Numbered from the stretch's first letter, positions 9,005 through 17,235 are shown. The stretch: 36,533 nucleotides of DNA from an uncultured Chromatiaceae bacterium (GCA_946482325.1 CAMLRA010000023.1:1-36533), one strand, 5' to 3'. Program-made: numbers and translations. Notes: generated from the sequence alone by a model not told the origin.

Positions 9005-9673
9005 ATGCAAATACAAAGTCAGAGCCTGTGGGCCAACCGGCAGCAGCCGCCAAAGCTCAGTCAGGAACAAATCAAAGCCGATGCCGGGGCTGTGTTCCAA
9101 AAACTCGATACACAGCAAAAAGGCTATCTGGAACAGGCCGATTTCAGTGCGGCGTTAAGCCAGTTACAGCAATCGGCTGACGATGGGCAAAGTGCCGAAT
9201 GGTTTAGTCAGCTCGATGCCGATCAGGATGGCAAGTTAACCAGCGATGAGTTCAGTACGTCGGTCTCCGAGCAGTTGTATAACGCACAGGGCAAATTTGG
9301 TGCGCCAGGGGGTGGTCCACAAGGCATGCCACCGATGGGGCCACCACCGGGTGAAGATGAAGGGAAAACTGTTGATGAGCTGAGTGCAATGGTGGAAGAA
9401 CTCAGCAGCACCGACAGCAAAGCCGCTGCCGGGCTGCAATCAATCATTGACCAGTTCGACAGCGCTGATGCCAACAAAGATGGCAAAGTGACGATGCAGG
9501 AAGCACAGGCGCTGAAACAACAAAGTCAGGCATCGACAGAAAGCGCTACCACTGCAAGTACCGAAGACAGTAGTCAGCTGCGCTTACAACAAACCCTGAT
9601 GCAGCTGATGAAAACTTATGGCGCTACTGCCAGTCAGTCGGCAGATAACCAAAGCTTATCCTTCAGCGTCTGA
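9005..9673 (+). CDS. EF-hand calcium-binding protein
   Basis: A 222-residue protein with two canonical EF-hand loops, D71-A-D-Q-D75-G-K-L-T-S-D-E82 and D155-A-N-K-D159-G-K-V-T-M-Q-E166, plus a degenerate first loop at residues 35-46. They are arranged as a pair, a Gly/Pro/Met-rich linker (about 98-118), an acidic helix region, the third loop and a Gln/Ser-rich tail. No signal peptide or membrane segment is visible, so it is predicted cytoplasmic unless exported by another route. Calcium binding is a strong expectation from the loops; the cellular role is unknown. The ATG follows AAGGAG at 8992-8997 with seven-base spacing, a strong ribosome binding site. The 208 bases between cpxA and this gene contain no convincing gene. 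Confidence 0.85.
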   Translation: MQIQSQSLWANRQQPPKLSQEQIKADAGAVFQKLDTQQKGYLEQADFSAALSQLQQSADDGQSAEWFSQLDADQDGKLTSDEFSTSVSEQLYNAQGKFGAPGGGPQGMPPMGPPPGEDEGKTVDELSAMVEELSSTDSKAAAGLQSIIDQFDSADANKDGKVTMQEAQALKQQSQASTESATTASTEDSSQLRLQQTLMQLMKTYGATASQSADNQSLSFSV

Positions 9674-9680
9674 AGCCGGG

Positions 9681-9720
9681 CAGCAACAATCAATGTAAAC
9701 ATGATGTTTGATTGTTGCTG
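9681..9720 (+). terminator. Long hairpin after the EF-hand gene
   Basis: Perfect 13-base arms CAGCAACAATCAA (9681-9693) and TTGATTGTTGCTG (9708-9720) enclose a 14-base loop. The loop itself carries a second, competing palindrome, AAACAT-G-ATGTTT (9697-9709). It starts eight bases after the stop codon. The downstream TAAATTT is a weak T-tract, so it could be a terminator, an mRNA-stabilising hairpin, or both. Confidence 0.55.
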
Positions 9721-9881
9721 TAAATTTCTGAATTGTGGAGTTTTTTTCTGCAGTCACACCTGAAATGGCTGAAATTGCTGCGTTCTGACTTGCCAATCGC
9801 CTGAAAGGGCCAATACTTTGCACAAAGCATTGGTGAAATGCTTCGGTTTGATCCCTGAATGGATTTTGACAAGAGGTTGTT

Positions 9882-10256
9882 ATGCAGAAGAAATTTTTGA
9901 CCGCCGCAGTCGTTTTAGCTGTCGCTGCTTTTACCGCACCACTGACCCAGGCGCAGGAACAATGGGGTGTGTCTTTGTGTGAATACACCAAAGCTGACGA
10001 TAAAAACCGTATCCGGAAACTGTTGTCAGATAACAAACTGAATTTACGGAAAATCTATGATGCCGTGCAATGTAACAAAGAGTCGCTGATTAAATTTGCC
10101 ATGCGCAGTGATGCTTACGAAGTCGGTTCATTCTTCGTCAAACAGATGCCTGCCAAATCGTTACAGACTGAAGATCTGGAGAACTGGGCCAATGCCAATG
10201 GGATGGGCCAGTCCCCGCTGATTAACGATATCAAAGCCCGGATTGGTGCCGATTAA
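9882..10256 (+). CDS. Secreted DUF3718 family protein
   Basis: A 124-residue protein with a clear Sec signal peptide (MQKK then a hydrophobic stretch, probable cleavage after TQA at about residue 24). The mature part contains SLCEYTKADDKNRIRKLL and YDAVQCNKESL, a spacing of two cysteines and helical segments that I recognise as the DUF3718 family of small periplasmic proteins from marine and freshwater gammaproteobacteria. The two cysteines probably form a disulfide. No function is established for the family. The ATG follows AAGAGG at 9871-9876 by five bases. It is transcribed alone: a hairpin lies upstream (9681-9720) and a strong hairpin downstream (10282-10309). Confidence 0.8.
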   Translation: MQKKFLTAAVVLAVAAFTAPLTQAQEQWGVSLCEYTKADDKNRIRKLLSDNKLNLRKIYDAVQCNKESLIKFAMRSDAYEVGSFFVKQMPAKSLQTEDLENWANANGMGQSPLINDIKARIGAD

Positions 10257-10281
10257 CAGGCCTACTCCATCAGAACAAGCA

Positions 10282-10309
10282 AACAACGCCGGCGCATGCC
10301 GGCGTTGTT
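10282..10309 (+). terminator. Terminator hairpin after the DUF3718 gene
   Basis: Perfect arms AACAACGCCGGC (10282-10293) and GCCGGCGTTGTT (10298-10309) with a GCAT loop, followed by CTATTTG. The hairpin is very stable but the T-tract is short. It begins 25 bases after the stop. Confidence 0.7.
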
Positions 10310-10401
10310 CTATTTGCCGCTATTTTCTTTAATGTCGCTATTGCCGCGCAACGTATTTCCAGCTATGCACTTGTAAGTGTCAGAACTAGCCGGAGATTGT
10401 G

Positions 10402-10953
10402 ATGCAAGGTGTCGTATATACCGCATTGGCAGACATGGTGATTGAGCAGTTAGGTTTACCTGTATGGGAGCAAATACTGGATGCGGCAGTGTTACCGAGC
10501 CAGGGTATTTACACCGCAGGTGCCCGATATGACGATGCCGAATTATTACAGTTGGTTAGCTTATTGAGTCAGCACACCGGCATAGCACCGGCTGATCTGG
10601 TGCGAAGTTTCGGCAGCTATTTATTTTCTCAACTCTACGCGACTTTGCCACCAGATCTGAAATCCTGCCAAACATTGCGTGAATTTCTGCTAAAAATTGA
10701 TTCGACTATCCACAAAGAAGTGAAGCGGGTTTATCCGGATTCGTATTTGCCAAGCTTTACTTATGACGACAGTAAGCCAGAGGAACTGATTATGTATTAC
10801 CAGTCGCGCCGGAAAATGTGTTTTGCGGCAGAGGGTTTGATCCAGGGCGCCGCCCGCCAGTTTAATACTGAAATTCAGCTCAGCCACCCGGTTTGTATGC
10901 ATCAGGGCGCAGACTGCTGTACTTTGATCGTTACCTTTACGGGTCAATCGTGA
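10402..10953 (+). CDS. H-NOX haem nitric-oxide/redox sensor
   Basis: A 183-residue haem-binding H-NOX (HNOB) protein, a cytoplasmic gas sensor that usually regulates a partner kinase. The proximal haem ligand is His104 in IHKEVKRVYP, and the haem propionate motif YxSxR is Tyr133, Ser135, Arg137. Cys140, His162, Cys165 and Cys172/173 match the positions that bind zinc in Vibrio and Shewanella H-NOX proteins, where the cluster adds thiol redox sensing. I chose the ATG at 10402, six bases after CGGAG, giving the usual MxG start of the family; the GTG one codon earlier is possible. The stop overlaps the GTG start of the kinase gene (GTGA), so both proteins are probably made together. NO binding and redox control are inferred from family knowledge. 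Confidence 0.93.
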   Translation: MQGVVYTALADMVIEQLGLPVWEQILDAAVLPSQGIYTAGARYDDAELLQLVSLLSQHTGIAPADLVRSFGSYLFSQLYATLPPDLKSCQTLREFLLKIDSTIHKEVKRVYPDSYLPSFTYDDSKPEELIMYYQSRRKMCFAAEGLIQGAARQFNTEIQLSHPVCMHQGADCCTLIVTFTGQS

Positions 10954-11867
10954 GCTCACCTGTTGATTACTCACGTGCCTGGCAACGGGAAAAGCTGGCA
11001 CGTCAGCAAGCTGAACAGTTATTGCAGGACAAGACCCGTGAATTGTATGACAAAGTCCTGGAATTAGAGGCCAGTAAAAGGGAGCTGGAACAGGCTCATG
11101 AACAATTGCTGCAGACACAAAAACTGCAGGCAATAGGCCAGTTGACGGCAGGGCTGGCGCATGAAATCAATAATCCTCTGGCATTTTGCATAGCGGATAT
11201 CCGCACATTAACCGGATATCAGCAGCGCCTGGCTGAGTTGCTCGAACTGATAGCAAAGGACTGTCCGGCGTCTCAAACCATACTCCGTCAGGCCAACGTT
11301 GCTTGGTTGAAAGCTGATTCGGCAGATATTGTCACTGAGTTGGAAGCCGGTATGGGGCGTATTCAACAAATTGTTGCGCAGTTACACCATTACAGTGCGT
11401 TTGGTCAGTCTGCCACCATGCGTATTTCACTGACCGAGCTGTTCTCTCAAGTGATACACAATTATCAGGCAGGACAGCTTGCCGGCATCGAGATCAATCA
11501 ACAAATTTGTGATGCGTTCGTTGAAGTGCACTGTACAGAAATGGTCACAGCGCTGAATCATATTTTTGATAATGCAGTCAAAGCGAAATCGTCAAAAATA
11601 GCTATCCGGTGCCGGCGTTTGGAAGCTCAACAAGTGATCATTGAGATAGAAGACGATGGAGAAGGTATGTCCGCTGAAGTGCTGTCGCGGGTATTTGACC
11701 CATTTTTTACGACCCGCGATGTCGGTGCAGGCCGCGGGCTAGGCCTGACGGTTGGTTATGCAATAGTTCGTCAGCATGCAGGTTGGATTGAGTTTCAGAG
11801 TGAACCGGGTCTGGGGACGCTCTGCAAGATCACCTTGCCTTGTCTGTCTTCGTCAGAACCCGCATAA
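10950..11867 (+). CDS. H-NOX-associated soluble histidine kinase
   Basis: A 305-residue histidine kinase without membrane segments or signal peptide. Residues 10-60 are a charged, leucine-rich coiled coil running into the H box LTAGLAHEINNPLAF with phosphoacceptor His71. The ATPase domain has the N box with Asn208 in IFDNAVKA, the G1 box EDDGEGM, PFFTTRDVGAGRGLGLT and a terminal LGTLCKITLP strand. Kinases of this type coupled to H-NOX (HnoK, HahK) are inhibited when NO binds the haem partner. The start is the GTG at 10950 that overlaps the H-NOX stop; an upstream reading would lie wholly inside the H-NOX gene. No response regulator gene is adjacent, so its phosphorylation target must be encoded elsewhere. 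Confidence 0.88.
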   Translation: MSSPVDYSRAWQREKLARQQAEQLLQDKTRELYDKVLELEASKRELEQAHEQLLQTQKLQAIGQLTAGLAHEINNPLAFCIADIRTLTGYQQRLAELLELIAKDCPASQTILRQANVAWLKADSADIVTELEAGMGRIQQIVAQLHHYSAFGQSATMRISLTELFSQVIHNYQAGQLAGIEINQQICDAFVEVHCTEMVTALNHIFDNAVKAKSSKIAIRCRRLEAQQVIIEIEDDGEGMSAEVLSRVFDPFFTTRDVGAGRGLGLTVGYAIVRQHAGWIEFQSEPGLGTLCKITLPCLSSSEPA

Positions 11868-11869
11868 AA

Positions 11870-11891
11870 AACGCCGGCGACTGCCGGCGTT
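11870..11891. terminator. Bidirectional terminator between the kinase and ggt genes
   Basis: Arms AACGCCGGC (11870-11878) and GCCGGCGTT (11883-11891) with a GACT loop. On the minus strand the hairpin is followed by a run of T, which suits the ggt transcript; on the plus strand the flanking A-run lies on the 5' side, so it serves the convergent kinase transcript less well. Confidence 0.7.
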
Positions 11892-11909
11892 GAGATGCCA
11901 CTGCGTGAA

Positions 11910-13634
11910 TTAATAACCAGCTGCCTGGCCGTCCTTGCGCGACTCTGAAGCGCCAAAATACACGCCGCGCACCGGGTCTTTTTTGATTGCCTGATAACCA
12001 CCGTAACCACCAAAGCCGTAACGGATGTCATGACCTTTTTGCATCAGCTGTTGCACGGTTTGCCATGGAATACCGCGTTCAACTTCGGTGTAACCGCCGT
12101 TTTGCAGGTACATATCGGCGTTGTCGGTGGGTTCAGTGTTCCCCAGATGCTGCCAGCGCGCGGCATCGCCGGCTTCCTGCAGATTCATGCCGTAATCGAT
12201 CATATTAACGACGATCTGCACATGACCTTGCGGCTGCATCGCGCCGCCCATCACGCCAAAGCTCATATAGGGCTGATTATCTTTGGTGATAAACGCCGGG
12301 ATAATGGTCTGGAAGGGCCGTTTGCCCGGTGCATAGGCGTTTTGATGTTTCGGATCAAGCGAGAACATCTGACCGCGGTCCTGAAAGCCAAAACCTAAAC
12401 CCGGCACCACGACACCCGAACCCATGCCACGATAATTACTCTGAATTAACGACACCATGTTGCCGTCTTTGTCGGCTGTGGTCAGGTAAATGGTATCGCC
12501 GGTGTACAGGTGCGGATTACCGGCATCAACGCGCTGCGCCGCCTTAGGTCCAATCAGTTTGGCGCGCTCTTTGCCATAGGCTTCGGAGATCAGCTCTTTG
12601 ACCGGCACTTTGGCAAAATCCATATCGGCGTAAAATTTGGCGCGGTCTTCAAACGCCAGTTTCTTCGCTTCAATTAAGGTATGCAGGCTTTCAGGACTGT
12701 TAAACCCCATGCTTTTCAGGTCGAAATTTTTCAGAATTTGCAGCATTTGTAGCGCGGCAATGCCCTGACCATTAGGCGGCAGCTCCCAGACATCATATCC
12801 ACGATAGTTCACCGATACCGGTTCCACCCAGGTGGAACTGTGGCTGGCGAAATCCTCATAACGCAGATAACCGCCTTCTTTTTGCATAAAGGCATCGATT
12901 TTTTTCGCGATGTCGCCTTGGTAAAACGCGTCACGGCCGCCGCTCGCCAGCTGTTTATAGGTATTCGCCAGTGCGGGGTTTTTGAAGATGTCACCGGTTT
13001 GCGGCCCTTTGCCATTGATGGTGAAAGTGCCTTTAAAATCGCCAGGTTGGCTGGATAAACGCGGTACTGAGGCGTTCCAGTAATAGGCAATCAGTTCAGT
13101 CACCGGAAAGCCGTTTTCGGCATAGCTGATGGCTGGCGCCAGCACTTTTTTCATCGGCAGTTTGCCGAATTTATCATGCAGACTAAACCAGCCATCGACT
13201 GCGCCCGGTACGCTGATCGGCAACATCCCCAGTGGCGGAATATCAGTGCGGCCGAGTTTTTTCACTTCAGCCTGCAGTTGCTCCAGCGTCAGGCCTTTCG
13301 GCGAGCGGCCAGATGCATTGAGGCCATAGAGTTTTTTGTCTTTCGCCGACCAGACGATGGCGTATAAATCGCCGCCGATACCACAGCCGGTCGGTTCCAT
13401 CAGGCCCAAAGCCGCATTGGCGGCGATGGCGGCATCAATCGCATTACCGCCTTGTTTCATCACATCTAACGCAATTTGCGTTGCCAATGGTTGACTGGTT
13501 GCCGCCATGGCTTGTGTGGCGATGACTTCAGAGCGGCTGGCAAATTCCTGGCCTGTGACCCGGTCATATGCCTGACTGGAAGCCGCTGGTAATAACAGCA
13601 GCGGGATCAACAGAGATAATGGGGTTAAACGCAT
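11910..13634 (-). CDS. ggt: Gamma-glutamyltransferase family protein
   Basis: A 574-residue N-terminal nucleophile hydrolase of the gamma-glutamyltranspeptidase family. A signal peptide (about residues 1-22) directs it to the periplasm. Conserved blocks include QGGNAIDAAIAANAALGLMEP, GCGIGGD, AFEDRAKFYAD and, at the maturation site, GDTIYLTTADKDGNMVSL, where Thr381 aligns with the nucleophile threonine of E. coli GGT; self-cleavage before it would give a large and a small subunit. The GSGVVVPGLGFGFQDRG and GKRPFQTIIP segments follow. The sequence around the nucleophile (TIYLT rather than TTHxS) marks a subfamily apart from classical glutathione hydrolases, so acylase-like substrates are possible. 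I chose the ATG at 13634 with GGAG nine bases upstream; a TTG at 13655 is less likely. It is divergent from the M1 aminopeptidase gene. Confidence 0.9.
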   Translation of the reverse strand: MRLTPLSLLIPLLLLPAASSQAYDRVTGQEFASRSEVIATQAMAATSQPLATQIALDVMKQGGNAIDAAIAANAALGLMEPTGCGIGGDLYAIVWSAKDKKLYGLNASGRSPKGLTLEQLQAEVKKLGRTDIPPLGMLPISVPGAVDGWFSLHDKFGKLPMKKVLAPAISYAENGFPVTELIAYYWNASVPRLSSQPGDFKGTFTINGKGPQTGDIFKNPALANTYKQLASGGRDAFYQGDIAKKIDAFMQKEGGYLRYEDFASHSSTWVEPVSVNYRGYDVWELPPNGQGIAALQMLQILKNFDLKSMGFNSPESLHTLIEAKKLAFEDRAKFYADMDFAKVPVKELISEAYGKERAKLIGPKAAQRVDAGNPHLYTGDTIYLTTADKDGNMVSLIQSNYRGMGSGVVVPGLGFGFQDRGQMFSLDPKHQNAYAPGKRPFQTIIPAFITKDNQPYMSFGVMGGAMQPQGHVQIVVNMIDYGMNLQEAGDAARWQHLGNTEPTDNADMYLQNGGYTEVERGIPWQTVQQLMQKGHDIRYGFGGYGGYQAIKKDPVRGVYFGASESRKDGQAAGY

Positions 13635-13832
13635 CGACGTATACTCCGTGAGCAAGACTGACGTTAGTTTAGTGAATCTGAAACTACTGCGAAGCTGGAC
13701 TGATTACCAGATCACCGCGACCAAAACCCCGGCACCGGAGACAGGCCGCAGCACGGCGCATTGGTCATTCTGTCGGCAACTGGCATTATGAAGCACAACA
13801 TCTTTAGCCGTCGTCCGAAGGAACTGATTCTA

Positions 13833-15539
13833 ATGAGAAAGCTGCGCCGCCCTGATTTTCGTGTTGCCACACTGAGCCTGGCTCTTGTTGGCCTGACCGC
13901 TTGTCAGTCAACCGTCACACCACTTGACCCGCTGATTGGCGATACCGGACAGCCGCTGTCTGCTGTGGCGCAGGCGGCCGATGTTAAAACTTATGATTTA
14001 ACGCTGGAGATTGACCCGGCCAACCAGAGTATCAGCGGCGTTGGCCGTACCGGTTTTGTCTTGCTGCAGCCTTCTGCGCAGGTCGAACTGAAGCTTGATA
14101 GTCGCTTCGTGATCGAAAAAATTGAAGTCGGTGGTAAAACCGCCACTTATCAGCGCAACGGTGGGGTGCTGAGCATCGACTTAGGCGGCCAGCACGCGGC
14201 TGGCAGCGCGGTGGATGTGGCGGTGTTTTATGCCGGCAAACCGCATGTGGCGAAAAACGCGCCTTGGGCTGGTGGTACAGTCTGGGCCAAGACGCCGGAT
14301 GGCAAACCCTGGATAGCCACCGCAGTACAAGGCGAGGGCTGTGATTTGTTCTGGCCCTGTAAAGACCATTTTGCTGACAAAGCCGACTCGATGCGCATCC
14401 GGCTGACCGTGCCCAATGGCCTGTCGGCGGTGACCAACGGCGTATTGCAGCAAGTCACGCCGGTCGGCAAAGACAAGCAGCAGTTTGACTGGTTATTGTC
14501 GGTACCGGCCAGCGATTACAATATTGCGTTGAACATCGGGCCCTATCAGCGGATTCAGCACAGCTATACCAGCGTCAACGGCAGCAAAGTTCCGGTGGAG
14601 TTCTGGGCCTTGCCAGAAAATGCGCAGAAAGCTGAAGCTTTGTGGCAGCAGGATTTACTGCAACAAGTGCAGTGGTATGAACGCGTGCTTGGGCCATATC
14701 CCTGGGGTGACCAGAAACTGGGTTTTGTGGAAACGCCGCACCTTGGCATGGAACACCAGACTGTCAACGCCTATGGCAAAGGTTATAAACGTGATGACAA
14801 CGGCTATGACTGGTTGGCGCAGCATGAAATGGCACACGAATGGTTTGGCAATCTGGTTACACATAAAACGCTGAACCATGCCTGGATCCACGAAGGATTT
14901 GGCCTGTACATGCAACCGGCATATGCCAAAGATAAGCTCGGCATCGCCGCTTATCATCATCAGCTGTATAAATCTTATCTGGGGCTGGTGAACTGTGACC
15001 CCGTGGTGCGTACCGGTACAGTTACTTCGGATCAGGCTTTTAATTCAGATATTTACGGTAAAGGCGGCTGGACGCTGCACACTTTACGCTATCTGGTTGG
15101 TGATACCGTGTTCTGGCAGGCCACCCGCGAATTGCTGTACGGCACGGCTGACACGGCATCTATTCCTTATCCCATCACGCCAAAATACCGCACCACCGAA
15201 GACTTTATTGCCATTGTGAATCGCTTAACCGGCAAAGATTATCAGTGGCTGTTTGATGTTTATCTGTATCAGGCGGCTTTGCCGGAGCTGATTGACAGTA
15301 CGGCAGGCCAGGTGCGGACTTTAAGCTGGAAAGTGCCGGCGAATAAACCATTCCCGATGCCGGTGCCGGTGGTATTAAATGGTCAGCCAACCGTGCTGGA
15401 TTTCAGCAAAGGTGCGGTGGTGCTCAAAGCGTCTGACCAACTGCAAATCGACCCGGAAATGCAAATCCTGCGGCAATTGCCGTTAATTGGTTTGTGCGAA
15501 GAGAACCAGCTGAAAGTAAAAAATAAACGCAAAGACTAA
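13833..15539 (+). CDS. M1 family zinc aminopeptidase, lipoprotein
   Basis: A 568-residue M1 (gluzincin) metallopeptidase. The zinc site HEMAHEWFGN starts at His331, with Glu354 (in IHEGFGLY) as third ligand, and the exopeptidase signature GMEHQT lies about 25 residues before it. The N-terminal beta-sheet domain starts after residue 45, and the length is short because the large C-terminal helical domain of PepN-type enzymes is absent. Residues 1-24 form a lipoprotein signal, LVGLTAC, with lipidated Cys24, so it probably acts in the periplasm. The ATG at 13833 has GAAGGA at 13817-13822 upstream; an ATG-type extension to 13761 would bury the signal sequence and is rejected. It may complete degradation of peptides beside the divergent GGT. 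Confidence 0.9.
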   Translation: MRKLRRPDFRVATLSLALVGLTACQSTVTPLDPLIGDTGQPLSAVAQAADVKTYDLTLEIDPANQSISGVGRTGFVLLQPSAQVELKLDSRFVIEKIEVGGKTATYQRNGGVLSIDLGGQHAAGSAVDVAVFYAGKPHVAKNAPWAGGTVWAKTPDGKPWIATAVQGEGCDLFWPCKDHFADKADSMRIRLTVPNGLSAVTNGVLQQVTPVGKDKQQFDWLLSVPASDYNIALNIGPYQRIQHSYTSVNGSKVPVEFWALPENAQKAEALWQQDLLQQVQWYERVLGPYPWGDQKLGFVETPHLGMEHQTVNAYGKGYKRDDNGYDWLAQHEMAHEWFGNLVTHKTLNHAWIHEGFGLYMQPAYAKDKLGIAAYHHQLYKSYLGLVNCDPVVRTGTVTSDQAFNSDIYGKGGWTLHTLRYLVGDTVFWQATRELLYGTADTASIPYPITPKYRTTEDFIAIVNRLTGKDYQWLFDVYLYQAALPELIDSTAGQVRTLSWKVPANKPFPMPVPVVLNGQPTVLDFSKGAVVLKASDQLQIDPEMQILRQLPLIGLCEENQLKVKNKRKD

Positions 15540-15552
15540 AGTCTGTGCAGAG

Positions 15553-15580
15553 AAAAAAGACGGCTGCGGCCGTCTTTTTT
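15553..15580. terminator. Bidirectional terminator, M1 peptidase / FIST gene
   Basis: A-rich stem: AAAAAAGACGGC (15553-15564) pairs with GCCGTCTTTTTT (15569-15580) around TGCG. T-runs exist on both strands, and the stop codon of the convergent FIST gene (15579-15581) lies in the hairpin's base. Confidence 0.88.
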
Positions 15581-16817
15581 ATTGCGTCAGGATCACCAAA
15601 ACGCCGCTCCAGTCCAGGCCATAGCTGGCACCTTGCAGCGGTGCGATCTCTACACCGGTATAAATGGCTAAAAACGGAATGCCGGCAGCCACACATAAAT
15701 CCCGCACGATTTCTGCTTCTTCGCCGTCACTGCCGCTGATCGCTGACATGCGGCCACCGCAGTCAAAATACAGCGCCAGCCGGCCTTGTTGTCCGGCGGC
15801 TTGGATTTGCGCCAGCAAACGCGTGGTGTTGTCGCGCGCCGATTGCAGCATTAGCGCCGGGTCACGGCGCATCAGCATCACTTGCTGGCCTTTGATAAAA
15901 TCAGCTTCAAATAACATCACCGCTTCTTCGCCGGGCATCACACCCGTCATCAGCCGGGTCACCAGCTGTTGTTCGTCGCCGTCATCGCCAAGTGGCCTTG
16001 CTAAGGCCAGCGTGGTCACCGGCAGCGGTGCACCGCTCGGGCTGTGCTTTAAATGCCGCCATTCCTGACTGCCGGTCAGGCGGTCGAGCAGCGGCACTAT
16101 CGGTTCCTGATCCAACTGATACAGATACTGGCCAAACACGTCGGTCACGGTAAACCGGCGGTCGGACAAAGGCACACAGCCATGCATAATGCAGCTTTCA
16201 ACCTGAAATTGCCCGGCCAGCTGCAAGGCGCTGGCACTATGGCGACTGACGCCGTCACCGCTGAACTGCCAGGTCAGATTAAACTGCGGATCACCAATTA
16301 AACCGGCACCAAATAACGGCAGGTGTTTTAAACGCGGATGGTGGACCCCGGAAATCATCGGACCGGACGGCACCAGCACAGGCGGATTCTGCGCTGTGGC
16401 GGCAAAACGGATGGAGTCAAATAACACTAACAGGCAACGGCTGTCGGGCAGGCTGGGGAGTTGGCCGGCCAACACTTCGCCGGATAAATGCGGGTCGCGG
16501 TAAATATCCTGACTGGTCGCCAGTTGCCATTCCCAGTCGTCACCGGCCAGGATCACCACGGCGGCACAAGGGCCTTCGGTAACACATTGCTGCGCCCAGC
16601 ACAGCCCCATCGCAGAACCGCCAACAACCGGCACCCAGTCGCCGAGCAGCTGCCGGATACCGGCATAAAAACCATGAGCGTCTAAATCGCCACTGCAAAA
16701 GGCCAAAGCCAGCCTCGGAGTGAGCTGAGTGGGCAGGTCTTTTAACGCGGCGGTGACGGCCTGAACACCGGCCTGAAAGGCCTGTACTGCGGTACTATTC
16801 CCGATTACGACGTGCAT
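15579..16817 (-). CDS. FIST domain-containing protein
   Basis: A 412-residue soluble protein with FIST_N (about residues 15-215) and FIST_C (about 225-395) domains. The hallmark near the C-terminus is a YFDCGGRMSAISG segment followed about 40 residues later by EIAPLQGASYGLDWSGVLVILT. FIST domains are predicted small-molecule (possibly amino-acid) sensory modules found with signal transduction and chemotaxis proteins. No signal peptide or membrane helix is visible and no output domain is attached. The ATG at 16817 is preferred, with AGGGA just upstream, over a start seven codons earlier. Its neighbours are a terminator downstream and the repeat island upstream, so it is probably a single-gene unit. 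What it signals to cannot be told from the context. Confidence 0.85.
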   Translation of the reverse strand: MHVVIGNSTAVQAFQAGVQAVTAALKDLPTQLTPRLALAFCSGDLDAHGFYAGIRQLLGDWVPVVGGSAMGLCWAQQCVTEGPCAAVVILAGDDWEWQLATSQDIYRDPHLSGEVLAGQLPSLPDSRCLLVLFDSIRFAATAQNPPVLVPSGPMISGVHHPRLKHLPLFGAGLIGDPQFNLTWQFSGDGVSRHSASALQLAGQFQVESCIMHGCVPLSDRRFTVTDVFGQYLYQLDQEPIVPLLDRLTGSQEWRHLKHSPSGAPLPVTTLALARPLGDDGDEQQLVTRLMTGVMPGEEAVMLFEADFIKGQQVMLMRRDPALMLQSARDNTTRLLAQIQAAGQQGRLALYFDCGGRMSAISGSDGEEAEIVRDLCVAAGIPFLAIYTGVEIAPLQGASYGLDWSGVLVILTQ

Positions 16818-17000
16818 CTGATCCCTGATGAAAAACAAAATCGCTCTTCATTGTACCGGATTTTGTTTAAAAATCAGCCTGCTTTTTCAGATTTGGGCGT
16901 TGAAAGGGTACGGTTTGGCGCTGAAGGTGGGATTGAGAGTTCATTTAAATCGTTGCTTCGTACCAATAGCGGGCTTTTGGGAATGATAAACATTCGGGTT

Positions 17001-17235
17001 GAATCCGCAGCAAACGGCTCGGACGATTACACAAGACTGGGCGTCACACGCACGCCGTGAATACTCCCGGGTCTCGCAGACCTGTAGGCTCCTCTGCGGC
17101 GTTCCGGGGTTTTGCAGAGCAAAACCCGTTCAGTCGGCAGCAAGTCAGATGTCTGACTTGCTGAAATACCGCCTTCACCCATGCCGCAGAGGGTCTGCTT
17201 TTGTAATCATCCGGCCGTTTTGATAGTTCGATTGA
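17001..17235. repeat. Nested inverted repeat with three-way-junction folding potential
   Basis: The outer arms are 17012-17031 and 17202-17220: the reverse complement of the left arm matches the right arm except for one mismatch and one gap. Inside, GCAGAC (17076-17081) pairs with GTCTGC (17193-17198), and CCTCTGCGGC (17091-17100) pairs perfectly with GCCGCAGAGG (17183-17192). The enclosed segment carries two further perfect hairpins, GGGTTTTGC/GCAAAACCC (17107-17115/17119-17127) and GCAAGTCAGA/TCTGACTTGC (17140-17149/17152-17161). The result is a branched, mostly self-complementary element, which could be a non-autonomous mobile element remnant or a structured RNA. Confidence 0.7.

Noticed and set aside
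10893..10949. Upstream start of the H-NOX-associated kinase
   Set aside because: These codons lie inside the H-NOX gene in another frame; the GTG at 10950 overlaps the H-NOX stop in the usual coupled manner.
13761..13832. Extended N-terminus of the M1 aminopeptidase
   Set aside because: It would place 24 polar residues before the lipoprotein signal; the ATG at 13833 has a suitable ribosome binding site.
16812..17060. An 82-codon plus-strand frame beginning inside the FIST gene's 5' end
   Set aside because: It starts antisense to the FIST start, lacks a ribosome binding site and ends within the inverted repeat.
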